This document shows, piece by piece, positions 31,440-44,279 of a stretch of 64,000 bases of DNA (its first letter is position 1; each line of letters begins with the position of its first letter). A program made the position numbers and the translations under genes. The stretch comes from Panax quinquefolius (taxonomy: Eukaryota > Streptophyta > Magnoliopsida > Apiales > Araliaceae). The DNA lies in NCBI GenBank assembly GCA_020205615.1, contig CM035162.1, positions 42,460,464-42,524,463 on the forward strand, in the 5' to 3' direction. The notes beneath the pieces were generated by a model, which was not told the DNA's origin, made no database searches, and was given only the letters and a program-made list of their open reading frames with translations.

Positions 31440-32700
31440 CCGTCCCCTTTCTATCTTTAATTTCTAAGTCAAACTCTTGAAGTAGGAGAATTCATCGGAT
31501 AAGGCGTGGCTTAGCATCTTTTTACGCTATTAGGTACCGAATCGCCGAATGGTCCGTGTAGACTATCACCTTAGTCTCGATCAAGTATGCCCGAATTTGT
31601 CAAACGCGCACACCATCGCAAGCAATTCCTTTCCGTGGTCAGATAATTCATTTGAGTCTCTGTGAGTGTTTTGCTTGCATAGTATATGGCGTGAAACACC
31701 TTGTCTCGTCTTTGACCCAAAACAACCCCAACCAGATAGTCGTCAGATCACACATTAATTCGAATGGCATATTCCAATCAAAAGCGACTATCACGGGTCA
31801 GATAGTTAATTTTTTCTTCAATGATTCAAAATCCGATTGCATTCCTCAAGAAATCGAAAGTAGCATCCTTTTCTAAAAGACCGCATAGATAGGGTTTTGC
31901 AATTTTAGAGAAGTCCTTTATGAACCTCCCGTAGAATCCAAAGATGTCCCGTAAAACTTCTAATACCCTTAATCGAGCTCTTGGAGGCAGCTTTCGATTG
32001 TTGTTTCGCTTTGCTTTGTCCACCTCCAATCCTTGAGCCGACACCTTATGGCCCAAAAATTACGCTTCTTCAACCATGAAGTGGCATTTTTCCCAATCGA
32101 GTATGAGGTTTGTATCCTTACATCGCCGCAATACCATGACCAGATTCCCAAGGCAAGTATCAAAGTTGTCTCCATAGATCAAAAAATCGTCCATGAAGAC
32201 TTCAACATTTTTTTCCACCATATCTAAAAAATGGCCATCATACACCGTTGAAGGTCGCAGTGCATTGCATAACCCGAACGACATCCTCCCGAATGCAAAT
32301 GTGCCGTAAGTGGCACGTGAATGTTGTCTTTTTTCGATCCTCGAGAGCGATGGCGATCCCGTTATAGCCCGAGTATCCATCCAATAAACAATAGTAATCA
32401 TGTCCCGCTAATCTATCTAACATTTGATCGATAAAGGGTAGCGGAAGTGATCTTTTCAAGTTGCCTTTATTCAACCTCCTATAATCGATGCACACCCTCC
32501 AACTCGTCATCGTTTTTGTTGGAATTAACTCGTTATCCTCATTCTGCACTACCACATCATTCCCCTTTTTTCGCACACACATAATGAACCGGACTAACCC
32601 ACTTACATCGTCGAAAAATCGGATAGATGATACCCACATCCAATAATTTCGTAATTTCCTTCTTTACCACTTCCTTCATAATCGGGTTAAGTTAAGTCGT
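31440..32700 (-). pseudogene. Athila-like reverse transcriptase and RNase H
   Basis: RT: NEDNELIPTKTMTSWRVCID, LPLPFIDQMLDRLAGHDYYC, GYSGYN, then a frameshift, TFAFGRMSFGLCNA and the catalytic VFMDDFLIYG (about 32200). RNase H follows with NYLTTEKELLAMV, KDAKPRLIR, EIKDRKGTENQVADHLSRLE, with several stops (31650-31500). The polymerase Asp pair is intact, but the chain is broken in at least four places. Confidence 0.85.
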
Positions 32701-32929
32701 CGTTGTTGCTTCCACCATCTGCTTTTGCATCATCTTCCATCGTAATCTTGTGCATGCAAAACGAAGGGCTAATTCCCTTTATATCCAAGAATCGTCCAAC
32801 CAATCGCCGATTTGTGTTCCTCAAGCACCCTCATCAACTTTTTTTTTCCCGCAATTGTTAATGCAAAGCAGTAAATAATTACAAGTAAAGAATTTGAATT
32901 GCCTAAGCACGCATACCGAGATGTTTAGG

Positions 32930-33600
32930 AGTGGCTTAAGTTCCAATGTTGGTGGCTCCTCCAATGACATTTTTAGTTTTTTTCTCGCTATATCTCCTCA
33001 GTGTGCAAAGGTTCAAACGATGCTCTGAATCGGCTAACTCGTGGCAATGAGTCTAACATCTGTAAGTAGTCCACAAATTCCGGGTTGTCATTATTTTCAT
33101 CCCTCAGTAAAGTTGTTTCTAGCGGATCGTTGAGCAAATTCTTACTCATATCTTCACCGATGATTAGCTCAATTAAATCCATCCGAAAACATTCTTCCTC
33201 ATCCGTAGGGAATTTCATGACCTTGAACACATTAAATTTAATTTCTTGATCTTGGACTCTCATAGTAAGTTCTCCTTTTTGCACGCCTACGAGTGTCCTT
33301 CCTGTACAAGAAAGGTCTCCCTAAGATAATCGGGATGTTCTTATCCTCCTCAAATCCGTAATGATAAAGTCCATTGGGAATATAAACTTATCCACTTTAA
33401 CCAAAATGTCCTCTACTATGCCTCTTTGTATGTGGATCGACCTATCCGCCAACCGCAATGAAATATTCGTAGGCTTTTTCAGCGCGGCAAACCCAATTTT
33501 TGTATACCGACAATGGCATAAGGTTCACACTCGCCTTCAAATCACATAAACATTTGTTAAACGACATTTTCCGATCGCATGGGATAGTAAAGCTCCCCGG
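32930..33600 (-). pseudogene. Athila-like protease region
   Basis: Blocks PGSFTIPCDRKMSFNKCLCDL, ASVNLMPLSVYK, IPIILGRPFLYR and KGELTMRVQDQEIKFNVF are those of the Athila protease and linker. The active-site triplet reads DLK where DLG is expected, in a frame-shifted context, and two stops lie in the middle. The 98-residue open part is 33284-32988. Between 33601 and 34199 only broken linker sequence is seen. Confidence 0.75.
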
Positions 33601-34199
33601 TCCTTAAGTTTTGGTGGTAGCTTCATCGTAACACCGCACTACACTCCTCTCGTTAGTGCCACTGCTTTCAAAATCTTCCCATTTCTTTTTCCTCGATGTA
33701 ATTCCTTTCATGAACTTCAGATAACTCGGCATTTGCTCTAGGGCTTCGCGAATGGGATGTTAACTCGAGTTTTTTGAACACTTCTAAAAACTTTGCATGA
33801 ATCGCTTATCTCGATTTTGTTTTTGAACCCTCTCATTAAACGGGTGGTGGAGGATAAACAATTGGCTTATTGTTTAATTTTATGTCCTCACTTTGCTTAT
33901 CCTCACCCTTGTTACCTTCAACCACGCTATCATCATCAACTTTTTCCTCCTGTCGTCTGAATTTTTTCGTGATTATTACCCTTTAGATGTTTTCCACTTC
34001 TCAATATAACTCGCTTGACATCGCTTTCATGACTACCCTTTGATTTCTCTCTGTCACTTGGTAACGCTCCTTGTGGTCTATTATTCAATGCTAACGCCAT
34101 CCGTCCCTATCTCGATTTTCTAAATTCTTGATAGCCATCTCTTGTGATTTCATTGCCATCTCTTGTGATTTCATTGATTTTTGCTTGATTTTTCATTCA

Positions 34200-35402
34200 C
34201 GCATCATTGCTAGTTATGTACTTCGACACCATTTCCTCGAAAATGATTTCCTTTCCCGATGTTGAACCGTTGTTGGTGACTCGAAAACCTGGGGATATGA
34301 CTATCGTGGAGCTTGATTTTGTCTTGGTTATTGCTCCACGAGAAATTTGGGTGGTTTCTATTCCCCGTTGTAGGTGTTTTGGTATGTATTTTATGAATTC
34401 ATTATAGCTACCTATGAACCGGACGGATGTCGGATTAATCACAAGACCGATCCGTAGGATGATCACCCACACACAATTCGCAGATACTACCAAGAACTCC
34501 GTCAGATTGAGCCCTCATCATAGCATCCAACTTGGACATCGCAGTAAATCTATGCTTCAGATAGTCACACCCCATCTACTTCCAAAACCCCAACCGCTTT
34601 TTTCTGTCATTATTTTCTTTGTGGGCCACCGGTAGTTATGGCCGCCATGGTTTCAATCAAATTGTAGGCTTCCTCGTAACTCTTAGCCATGAATGCACCG
34701 CCCGACGCTGTGTCAATACTCGTTATGACATTCCCATGTAATCCGTTATAAAAGGTGTTCATTTGTAGCCACTTGGGTAATCCATGATGTGGGCACTTTC
34801 TAAGTAACTCCTTGTACCTCCCCCATGCCTCATATAGCGACTCCCCATTTTGCTGCTCAAACATTGTTATGTCATTCCTCATTTTGGCAGTTATCACCGG
34901 TGGAAAAAATTTAGTAAGGAATTTTTGAGCCAAGTCTTCCCACGTAGTTATCGATCCTGGCGGCAAAGAATGTAACCAACTCTTTGCCTTATCCCGTAAA
35001 GTGAACGGGAATAAAAGAAGTCTCACTGCCTCATCCGACACCCCATTGTACTTGAAAGTGTCGCATATTTCCAGAAAACTGATTAATTGCTAGTTCGGAT
35101 CGTCATTTGCCATTCCCCCAAACTGAAATGAATTATGCATCATCTGAATGGTCCCAGGCTTGATTTCAAAAGTATTTGCAGCTATTGTAGGCCTAGTGAT
35201 GCTCGATCGCAGATCACCACCTTAGGTGTTGCAAAATCCTCAACGCTTTCGTCTTCTGAACCATCGCTTCTTCCTTATCGTAATTTTTGAATTGCCTTGT
35301 TTCCTCGATCCACTTACTCAACTCTCCAAATCTTCTTTCAATGTCATCCTCAAAAGGAAGCAAGTCCGATTTTTGGATCGTGTTTGCATAAACCAATGTC
35401 AA
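34200..35402 (-). pseudogene. Athila-like gag
   Basis: An N-terminal piece (35402-35214) is followed by PGTIQMMHNSFQFGGM, a stop (DPN*), then ICDTFKYNGVSDEAV and the open 143-residue frame 35041-34610. That frame has the retrotransposon gag domain (RDKAKSWLHSLPPGSITTW, GESLYEAWGRYKELLRKCPHHG, TASGGAFMAKSYEEAYNLIE). Downstream remnants include a CELC..HPTDRSC knuckle and NRNHPNFSWSNN (near 34350), interrupted by stops. It forms the particle core in family members. Confidence 0.85.
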
Positions 35403-35522
35403 AACCCAAATAGGAAGAACAAAAACAAAAACAAAAATGTTTAAGTAAAATCGACTAATTAAACCGATATTAAAAATATTAAAATCTAGGCTAAATTATC
35501 CCCTAAAATCGCGCCAAAAACT

Positions 35523-36905
35523 TGTTGGGTAAAATCTATATACGCAAAACACGCAAGTATACGTGGTCAACAAGTAATATATAGTAGTGAATAAAGTATC
35601 GCTCCCACTAAGACAAATTAGCAAGAAATTTAACTTCACAATTATCAATTTTCTATTAATCCTAATTCTATTAAACTATTCAATTCAATGGTTTAAAATT
35701 ATAGAAACTAAATTAATAAATAAATAAACTATCACCAAACAATCATAAATATCAAAATTCAGAATTTCAAACAATTGATGGAGAATTAGACTTATGATTT
35801 CACCCTAAGCTTCACTCTGATTTTCAAACCTTTATTCCAATTCAAATCAATATCTCAGTTTATTAATCAAGAACACGAATGTAGTACTAGCCACCTCTCG
35901 ATGCACTAATACCGTATTAACTCAAATCCACAAATTAAATAGAACCAAGTTAAACACCTAAATCAACCAACTCACTATATTTCTATGTGAACTGAAATCA
36001 AAGAAGGTTTAAGATTAAGTTCTCTATCCGATTACATGCGATGTCAAGCATATCTCTACCTTAACAATAATCAAGAATCTGCTATATTCACAAAATTCAC
36101 GACACATGCTATATTAACTAAGTCTAGATTTGAATATCTCTCTCGATTCCATACAAATCCACAAAGAATTGTTGATCAAGCAATTCATAAATTCACGCCA
36201 AATTAACATAGATAAACCGAAAATATTTTATTGAATCGAAATCAAAATTTATAAAATCATTGTTTCACCCAAGGATCCATCACAAGCCTAATAAGCAAAT
36301 TAGTTCATAACGAATGAAATAAAAACTGAATAATTCAAAGGAAACATCCTTCCAATTACAAATATAAAAGTAAGATGAAGAATAATGCGAAACCACCCTT
36401 CACGTAGCCTTAATCTGCAACCGTCATGAAATTCTCTTCTAATCACTCCTCCAAAGCTTGAAATCAAAATCTAGAAATTATCTCTGTAATACGCTTTTTG
36501 TGATCCATGATTTGTTGTTTTGAATGCAATATATATCACCCCCTATGTTCTGGCCGAAGTCCCTCCTAATTAGAGTCCATGCGCCTAACAAAAGTCTCAC
36601 AATCCACTTCCCAAATAGCCTTCAAATCAAACCAGAGACTCAAGTTTGACAGACCCCGCCCCATGGGGGTAAAGGAAAATGCTTCGCTCATTTTGCCAAG
36701 CTAGTCCATCGTTAAAGAAATTTTGGTACTTCATGAATTTTTCCAACTTTGCTCCAAAAGACCTCCTTTCTTCACCACTTGCCTCCATGACCACCCTACA
36801 CATAAAAGAACATGAAACGAGTGAAAACGAACACAAAACAAGAAAATAACTACGAATTTAAGCTTGAAATGAACATCGATTCGTGGATATTAAATCCACT
36901 TATCA
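35523..36905 (-). repeat. Athila-like 5' LTR
   Basis: Complete LTR reading TGATAAGTGG...TTTTACCCAACA on the minus strand. It is followed by AGTTTTTGGCGCGATTTTAGGG, which occupies the PBS position. Athila PBSs usually read TGGCGCCGTTGCCGGGG, so only the first seven bases match here. Confidence 0.85.
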
Positions 36906-36961
36906 ACCATATATTTGGCGACCGAAGATGGGTGATGTATACCTATTTTGGGGGCATCACA
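36906..36961 (+). repeat. Element A 5' LTR, terminal piece after Athila insertion
   Basis: Reads ATATTTGGCGACCGAAG...GGGGGCATCACA. This continues the LTR broken at about 25413 and ends in CA just before the PBS. Confidence 0.8.
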
Positions 36962-36963
36962 GT

Positions 36964-36975
36964 TGGTATCAAAGC
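36964..36975 (+). other. Element A primer binding site (initiator tRNA-Met)
   Basis: TGGTATCAAAGC differs at one position from the plant initiator-Met PBS TGGTATCAGAGC that is found intact in element C. It lies two bases after the LTR end. Confidence 0.8.
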
Positions 36976-37136
36976 TTAGGGATATGATCCCTGGCTGAGA
37001 TGTGAGACTAGAACTAGGAGGGGAGAGACGAGAAAATCCTTCGCTAGTATGACCTACCTAAGTTTATTTGTTATTTAATTGGTCGGTCATAATATGTGGC
37101 ATGTCAATTAACCCTTGTTTTGTGGCAGTGTTGAAA

Positions 37137-38256
37137 ATGACTTTCGAGAATGTTGAGATAAGCAATGGAGAATAGGAGACCGTTGAGTCACCACATATTA
37201 ATAACCAGAATGATGTGCAGGAAGGCAACAATCCTCAGGTGAACAACAACACCGACCAAATGATGAACGATGGGATGTTCAGAGGCTTTATGCAATTCAT
37301 GAAACATCAGGCGAGAACGACTTCTGTTCAAAATGCAGGTGGAAACACTAGCAACTCATAGATGGTCACCGCTAAGCAATTTAAGGAGCTGGGACCATCA
37401 AAATTTTGGGGAAAGCCAGAACCACTTAAGGCGGAGACGTGGATAAAGCAGATCACCAAGATATTCGAAGTCTTGGGATGCTCCGAGGAGCAAAAGGTTC
37501 CCTTTGCCACATTCATGTTGCGAGGAGAGGCATATTACTGCTGGGAATCTGTAAAGCGTACTCAACTTGCCGCACTGAAGATGTCTTGGGAGAAGTTCCA
37601 AGAACTGTTCAACGACAAGTACTTTCCTGAAAGTATTCATCACATGAAGGAGGTATAGTTCATCAAGTTGGAGCAAAATAATATGACCGTGTCGTAGTAC
37701 GAAGCTAAGTTTGCCGAGTTGTCCCGGTTTGCGTCCCACTTGGTTGATAATGAGGAGAGAATGACGCGAATATTTCTAAGAGGTTTGAAACCCGAGATAC
37801 GTTAATACCTAATTTCTCACAAACTGTGTTTGTATTCTGATGTTGTAAATATGGCTCAGTTATTGGAACGTGATAATGAGTCAACCCAACCAAGAGATAG
37901 CAGCCGACAAAGCGATACTACCAGTAGAAGCAATCATCGAAGCGGTGACAACAAACGTGGAGGAAGTCAACATGCCAGAAATGGTAACCACTTCGGTGTT
38001 AATCATGGCCAAGACAATAAAAGTGGGAATTTCAAGAAGAGGAGATTCAATAATGATGAAAAGACGCCAGCACCAACACCCGTTGTTAAAGAAGGAGAGC
38101 AATCAACGATCGTATGCTACAAATGCGGAGGGGAGGGACACATCAGTCCAAATTACATGCAGTAGTCCAAAACGTGTTACAATTGTGGAAAAGAAGGTCA
38201 CCTAGCTCATTTTTGTTGTGCAGTAAGCCAAGTCCAGTTGTGATGGAGACACCAAA
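37137..38256 (+). pseudogene. Element A gag
   Basis: ATG at 37137, with an in-frame stop after 12 codons (GAATAG). The retrotransposon gag core is clear (37362-37658: FKELGPSKFWGKPEPLKAET, then LRGEAYYCWESV). A stop follows at 37657, then LSRFASHLVDNEERMT. The basic, Asn/Gly-rich tail precedes two zinc knuckles. The first, CYKCGGEGHISPNY, has lost its last Cys, followed by a TAG; the second, CYNCGKEGHLAHFC, is intact. Gag forms the virus-like particle in the cytoplasm. At least four stops prevent a full product. Confidence 0.85.
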
Positions 38257-38904
38257 TGCCGTCCCAGACAAGTCAAAACCAATAGTTCAAGGGAGAGCGT
38301 TTGTCGTGACCTCCCAAAAAGTAAGGAATTCGAACGAGGTTATCATGGGTAAGCTAATCATAAAATCTTGCAAAGTCTATACCTTATTTGATACTGGTTC
38401 TACCCATTCTTTTATTTCTCCTACTTGCGCTCAACATTTAAATTTAACTCCGGAGAAATTAGACTTTGACTTATCTGTTGAAACTCCGTTGGGAGAAACC
38501 TTCATTACATCCACTATTTATAAGTCTTGTTTAATTCAAATCGACACCCGCACGTTACCTGTCGATCTTATTTCTTTGAAAATACTTGCATTTGACGTGA
38601 TTCTAGGGATTGATTGGTTAACTACTCATCATGCTAAAATTGATTATTTTCGTAAGGTTGTTAGTTTTCATAATCCTAACTAACCTGTTATGAGAATTCA
38701 AGCGACCAAACCACTAAAGTCAATCACTGTCATATCAAGCCATAAAGCTATTCGTTTATTGAAAAATGGATGTCAATCTTTCTTAGCCCATGTCACAGAT
38801 TTAAACAAAAATACGTCAGATTTGAATGATATTTCCATTGTTAATAAATTTCCTGACGTATTCTCTGAAGAACTTCCTGACCTACCACCAGAGCGTGAAA
38901 TTGA
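38257..38904 (+). pseudogene. Element A protease and start of RT, cut by solo LTR
   Basis: The pepsin-like retroviral protease has an intact active site, LFDTGSTHSFIS (about 38386-38421), and a flap-like VILGIDWL motif near 38600. A TAA at 38682-38684 replaces the Gln of an NQPVMRIQ-type sequence. The frame continues to PDVFSEELPDLPPEREI, then is broken at 38904 by the solo LTR. Confidence 0.85.
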
Positions 38905-40422
38905 TGTTGGGTTTCGGCATAGAAATGCAACAGAAATAAACCAATTAAAGGCAATTTCGAAACCCTAAAACAAGATCCATGCGAAAAATTCAATTAATTC
39001 AGAGGTTAGAAATTATACCGATTGTTAAAGCTATAATCGATGCGGTCGAATCTCCAACGCAATTCAAACGGACTGCGTCTCTACGGTATCCACACGAACG
39101 CTCTACACGAATCGTCCTACGATCTACAGAAGAAGGAAACGCGGTACTAGCCACCAATGATGAGGATTTTCTGAAACTGTTTTTCTCTCTAGTCTCTCTC
39201 TAAGAGCGGCTAGGGTTTTGGTTAATGAATAATCCCTAAAATGGATGCTACATATCATATATATAGCGATTAAAAGGAATTATTCAAAACCTAATTTAAT
39301 AAAATCCGAATTTATATATATATCTTAATTAAGTCTTACTTAATTAATATACCTATATATAAATTATCCTATTAATTTAAATTCGTAATTTAAATACTAT
39401 CAATCATATTGACATATTTAAATCTTTATAATTTAAATTAATTCCCTTTTAATTACGTTCTATGTGTGTGACCCTATAGGTTATTATTACGTTGGTAATA
39501 ATTTTAAAATTATATTATAAAATTATAAATAGTGAGCGACATCTAGTAATGCATCACTGCTACCCAAGTAATAATAAGATCGATAATTCGATGCAACCTT
39601 TTAGTGTCCAATGTTTCAATGTAATTTAATCCTTTTAACCTTAATATCCTAGATTAAACTCGAGTCATGGAATGTGTCATACACTTCATAATTTAATCTG
39701 AGTTTTTCTTGATCAATGAGTAGACTATATGAAACAAATCACTATTTGAGCATGACCATGCATTTCATAGTCCTACTCAATCAAGAGGCCTATGGATATC
39801 ACCCCTAATACATAGGAGGGTTAAATTCCATCTAGATCACTCATATTACTCACACGATTCCTGATGTACCCAATAATCACCTTTATAGTCCACCCTATTA
39901 AAGGTGACAATTGATGATATCAAAGTACATAAATTCCCGTGCAGAAATATAGTGATTTCAGGTCGGAGGACCATTACATCATTGTCACTATGAGAATTGC
40001 TAATGACACTTCGCATAATGCTCCACATTCAATTCTCATGGTGGGTCTGTCTAGTACATCGTTCTCTAACATGTATCTATGCATTGACTTAATATCTCAT
40101 ATATTTATGACCAATGAGATTTGGTCATCAATCAATCCATATACTAGTCTTAATGCATCATTGTTGTCCCATCAACAATGATACTCGACTAGGGACATTT
40201 AAGAACAATGACATTAATTGTAAATATATAATCTTATGTTCAAATCACATACTTGAAACTATATAATTTGTATCAATATTCTAAATATTTTTATTATGTT
40301 AACATTTATATAACGCAGTAAATAAAACCATAATAAAATCATTCATTTATTCAATCAAATATAATATCAAAACGTTAAGCAATTATATCAAATAATTGGC
40401 CTCTAGGGCATAAATTCTAACA
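38905..40422 (+). repeat. Solo LTR (1.5 kb) with TSD ATTGA
   Basis: The insertion starts TGTTGGGTTTCGG and ends ATTCTAACA, i.e. TGTTG...TAACA. It is flanked by the perfect 5-bp duplication ATTGA (38900-38904 and 40423-40427). Removing it and one ATTGA rejoins the pol reading of element A (compare element D around 60487). There is no internal coding, PBS or PPT, so it is a solo LTR left by recombination or a small non-autonomous element. A TATATATAG-type stretch at about 39260 and long AT-rich parts are seen. Strand and family are not certain. Confidence 0.8.
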
Positions 40423-40427
40423 ATTGA

Positions 40428-41740
40428 ATTTTGTATCGACCTTGAACTTGGTACAAAACCCATTTCCAAAGCCGCATATCGAATGGCTCCTATTGAACTT
40501 CAAGAGTTAAAGACCCAACTGCAGGAATTGTTAGACATCGATTTCATTCATCCTAGTACGTCTCCTTGGGGTGCTCCTGTTCTATTTGTGAAGAAGAAAG
40601 ATGGAAGTATGCAACTTTGTATTGACTATCGGAAGTTGAATCATGTCATAAAAAATAGGTACCCGTTGCCTCGCATTGATGACCTATTTGACCAATTGCA
40701 AGGCGCCAAATTCTTTTCAAAGATTGATCTTCGTTCTGGATATCATCAGTTGAAGATTAAAACCGATGACATTCCAAAGATTGCTTTCGTAACCCTAGAT
40801 GCGGCATTACTTAATTCCTAGTCATGTCTTTTGGATTGAATAATTCTCCTGCTGCCTTCATGGACATGATGAACCGAGTATTCAAGGAATATTTGGATCA
40901 TTTTGTAGTTCTCTTTATTGATGACATCCTCATATACTCCAAAACCCGTGAAGATCATAAGCAACACTAGAGGCTGATACTCTAAAAGCTTCGTGAAAAC
41001 AAGCTTTATGCCAAGTTGAAGAAATGCGAGTTCTGGCTTAAGGAAGTAGCATTCCTTGGGCACGTGATATCCAATCACAGAATATCTGTTGACCTAACAA
41101 AGATTAAAGCAATACAAAGTTGGGAGCATCCTAAGTCAGTAATCGAAGTACGTAGCTTTCTGCGATTAGATGGTTATTATCGGAGATTCGTGGAAGGATT
41201 TTATCGAATCGCTACTCCATTAACTCAGCTGACTCGAAAAGATACAAAATTCGGTTGGAGCAAGGAATGTGAGAAGAGTTTTCAAGAACTCAAGAGGAGA
41301 ATCATTTCAGCACCTATTCTGACAATACCATCTGGTTCGGAGGGATTTGTCATCTACAGCGATGCTTCAGACAGAGGGTTAGGATGTGTTCTCATGTAAC
41401 ATGGAAAAGTCATAGCCTATGCCTCGCAACAACTCAAAGAATATGAGAGGAATTATCCTACTCATGATCTAGAGTTGACAACTGTCGTTTTCGCACTTAA
41501 AATTTAGAGGCATTACATGTATGGGGAGAAAGTGGAGATCTATACGGATCATAAAAGCCACAAATATTTCTTCACCCAAAAGGAGCTCAAAATGTGGCAA
41601 CGACATTGGCTTGAGTTGTTGAAAGATTATGATCATACAATTCAATACCATATGGGAAAAACAAATGTGGTAGCTGACGCATTGAGTAGAAGATCATATG
41701 CGGGTACAAGTGCGATATTGTCAACGCAAAGGCCCATTTT
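40428..41740 (+). pseudogene. Element A reverse transcriptase and RNase H
   Basis: RT blocks: [48 protein letters not shown], and the polymerase motif [11 protein letters not shown] (40911-40943), with both Asp present. A frame break near 40790 and a TAG after HKQH (40969) interrupt it. RNase H has [11 protein letters not shown], a TAA at 41397, then [13 protein letters not shown] and VADALSRR, so its acidic residues remain. Order and spacing are the same as in C and D. Confidence 0.85.
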
Positions 41741-43289
41741 GTATGACTTACAAAGGATAGGGATAGAGATAAAGACTCCAGGGACCCACGTGATGATGAC
41801 CAATATATGAGTAGAACCGACTTTAATTGATAAAGTTAAAGATGCTCAAGCTACAGACCTGGAGCTGATGCGTATGAAGAAGAAAGTGCAAGAAGGTGCT
41901 ATTCTGGAAGCAATAATTGATGAAGAAGGAATACTTAGAGTCAACTCTAGACTTTGTGTTTCTAACAACCCTGATTTAAAGTATAAAATCATGATGGAGG
42001 CGCACAACACACCGTTTGCAATCCATCTTGGGAGTACCAAAATGTATCGTGATCTTTGACATACATTTTGGTGGAGTAATATGAAGAGAGAGATCGCGGA
42101 GTTTATCTTAAGGTGTTTAACTTGTCAATGAGTCAATGCGGAGCATCAAGTGCCAAAAGGTCCATTGCAACCACTTGAAATTCCAGAATGGAAGTGGGAG
42201 CACATTACCATGGATTTCAATACTGGTCTTCCCAAGGGTTCTCAAGGTATAGATGCGATTTGGGTCATTGTCGATAGATTGACCAAGTCTGCTCATTTCT
42301 TACCTATACGAGAAATTTATTCACTTGAATGTCTTGCTCGTATGTACATAAACGAGATTGTAAGACTGCATGGTATGCTAGTATCCATAGTTTCTGATCG
42401 AGACCCAAGGTTCACTTCACGATTTTGGGTTAGTTTGCAAAAAGCTATGGGCACAGATTTATGATTTAGTTCAGCGTATCATCCTCAAACGGATGGGCAG
42501 TTGGAGAGGATTATTTAAACTCTTGAAGATCTATTAAGACTTTGTGTCCTTGACTTCAAAGGAAGTTGGGATAAGTTCTTGCCATTAGTGGAATTCTCTT
42601 ACAACAACAATTATCAAACAAGTATTGGCATGGCTCCATTTGAGGCGTTGTATGGACGCAAGTGTCGTTCTCCAGTATGTTGGGAGGAGGTGGGTGAAGC
42701 AACATTATTGGGACCGGAATTGGTACGTATGACTACAGAGAAAATTCAAATGATCCGGCAATGTATAAAAATCTCACTAGATCGACAAAAGAGTTATGCT
42801 GATCTTCATCGGAAGAACGTGGAATTCAATGTTGGAGAACATGTGTTATTACGTGTTGCTCTATGGAAGGGAGTTACGAGATTTGGAAAGAGAGGAAAGC
42901 TCAATCCTCGATTCATTGGCCCATTTGAAATCTTTGACCGGGTAGGAATTGTGGCATATAGACTCGCCTTACCGCCAAGTATGTCTCGTGTTCATAACAT
43001 TTTTCACATATCTATGTTATGTATATATGTGGAAGACTCGAACCATATTATTGAGTTAGAACCTGAAAAAATAGCGAAAGATTTAACGTATAAAGAGGTA
43101 CTTGTTAAAATCTTGGATAAGAAGGAACATATTCTACGCTCCAAGGTTATACCTCAAGTCAAATTTTTGTGGAGAAACTATGATGTTGAGGAAATGACCT
43201 GGGAGTTAGAATTTGAAATGAAATCAAGGTATCCTCACCTCTTCGACATACCAGGTACGTACCCTAATTTTGAGGACAAAATTTCATAA
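41741..43289 (+). pseudogene. Element A integrase and chromodomain
   Basis: The zinc-binding end survives as HNTPFAIH plus CLTC, with stops at 42057 and 42129 nearby. The catalytic core has [25 protein letters not shown] and AYHPQTDGQ; the Glu region reads LERII with a TAA (42517). The C-terminal frame 42579-43289 is open for 236 residues through HNIFHISML and a chromodomain ending KSRYPHLFD. Chromodomains direct integration to marked chromatin (family knowledge). Confidence 0.85.
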
Positions 43290-43297
43290 GGGGAGGT
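43288..43297 (+). other. Element A polypurine tract
   Basis: AAGGGGAGGT lies directly before the 3' LTR TGTAAG. The same position and sequence style occur in D and C. Confidence 0.75.
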
Positions 43298-44095
43298 TGT
43301 AAGACCCCAATTTTTCGTAAATAAAGATTAATTTTTCTCGAAATATATTTTTAATATTATGGTGTGGTTTTGATATAATATTATAGTTGTGGGTAATATT
43401 TACAAATTTTGCAAAGTATGCAAGTTGTTATAAAATATTCGATTGGTCTAGGAATATTCGTTTTAATAGAAAATATTCGTATGACGGCACAATCATTGGT
43501 GGACCCCATAATAGAATTATTGTCGGAGTTAGAAAACGACAGAAATATCTTTTTATAAAAATAACGGCGAAAGTTTTACCGTTAATCTGTTGAAATATCC
43601 GGTGTTGTTAAAAGTACGATGAATACGCGTGGTTGCATAGTAAGAGTACACTGTATTGATTATTGATGTTTATATGAGAAGTCACTCAGTTTTATTCAAT
43701 TATTGCTACAATAATTGTTGCATAGTATCTCACGTTATTTGATTCAATTATTGTCAATATTTTATATATTATTAAATTAATAATTGAGATTTAAGTTATT
43801 CATATTATTATCCGCATAATTAACAATGTACAGAAAGTTCGGCGAGGAAGGGGTTTGGTCACCTAATTGCGGCGCGCCAATAGGAGAAATCCTTATCGAA
43901 ATGCCCCTCTTTCCGGGAACGATCCGTTGTTAATATTGCGAAGTTATAATAATGATGAATAAATGTTGTTAAAAATATTAAAGGAATTTTATGAAGTATT
44001 TGTTGTAAGTTTGGCGTATCATTTGGACCCCCCACTTACCTATTTTTTCAAAATAGTAAAGGAAAAGTTATCTCATTTTGTACTATATATAAAGT

Positions 44096-44126
<31 letters not shown>

Positions 44127-44221
44127 TATGGAATGTCGTATAAGGTATGGGATGTATATATATATATATAATATATGTTTTATATATATATATAAGTATT
44201 ATATATTTATATAATACTTAT

Positions 44222-44279
<58 letters not shown>

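Larger units (their letters stand above)
25414..36905 (-). mobile_element. Athila-like Ty3/gypsy element nested in element A 5' LTR
   Basis: Minus-strand order: 5' LTR (36905-35523), leader, gag, protease, RT, RNase H, integrase, a downstream ORF in the env-like position, PPT, 3' LTR (26765 to about 25414). The gag and pol motifs ([50 protein letters not shown]) fit Athila. Stops and frameshifts affect every domain. The far end of the 3' LTR is incomplete, and no convincing 5-bp duplication was found (ACCAT on the right against GTCAT near the left). Confidence 0.85.
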
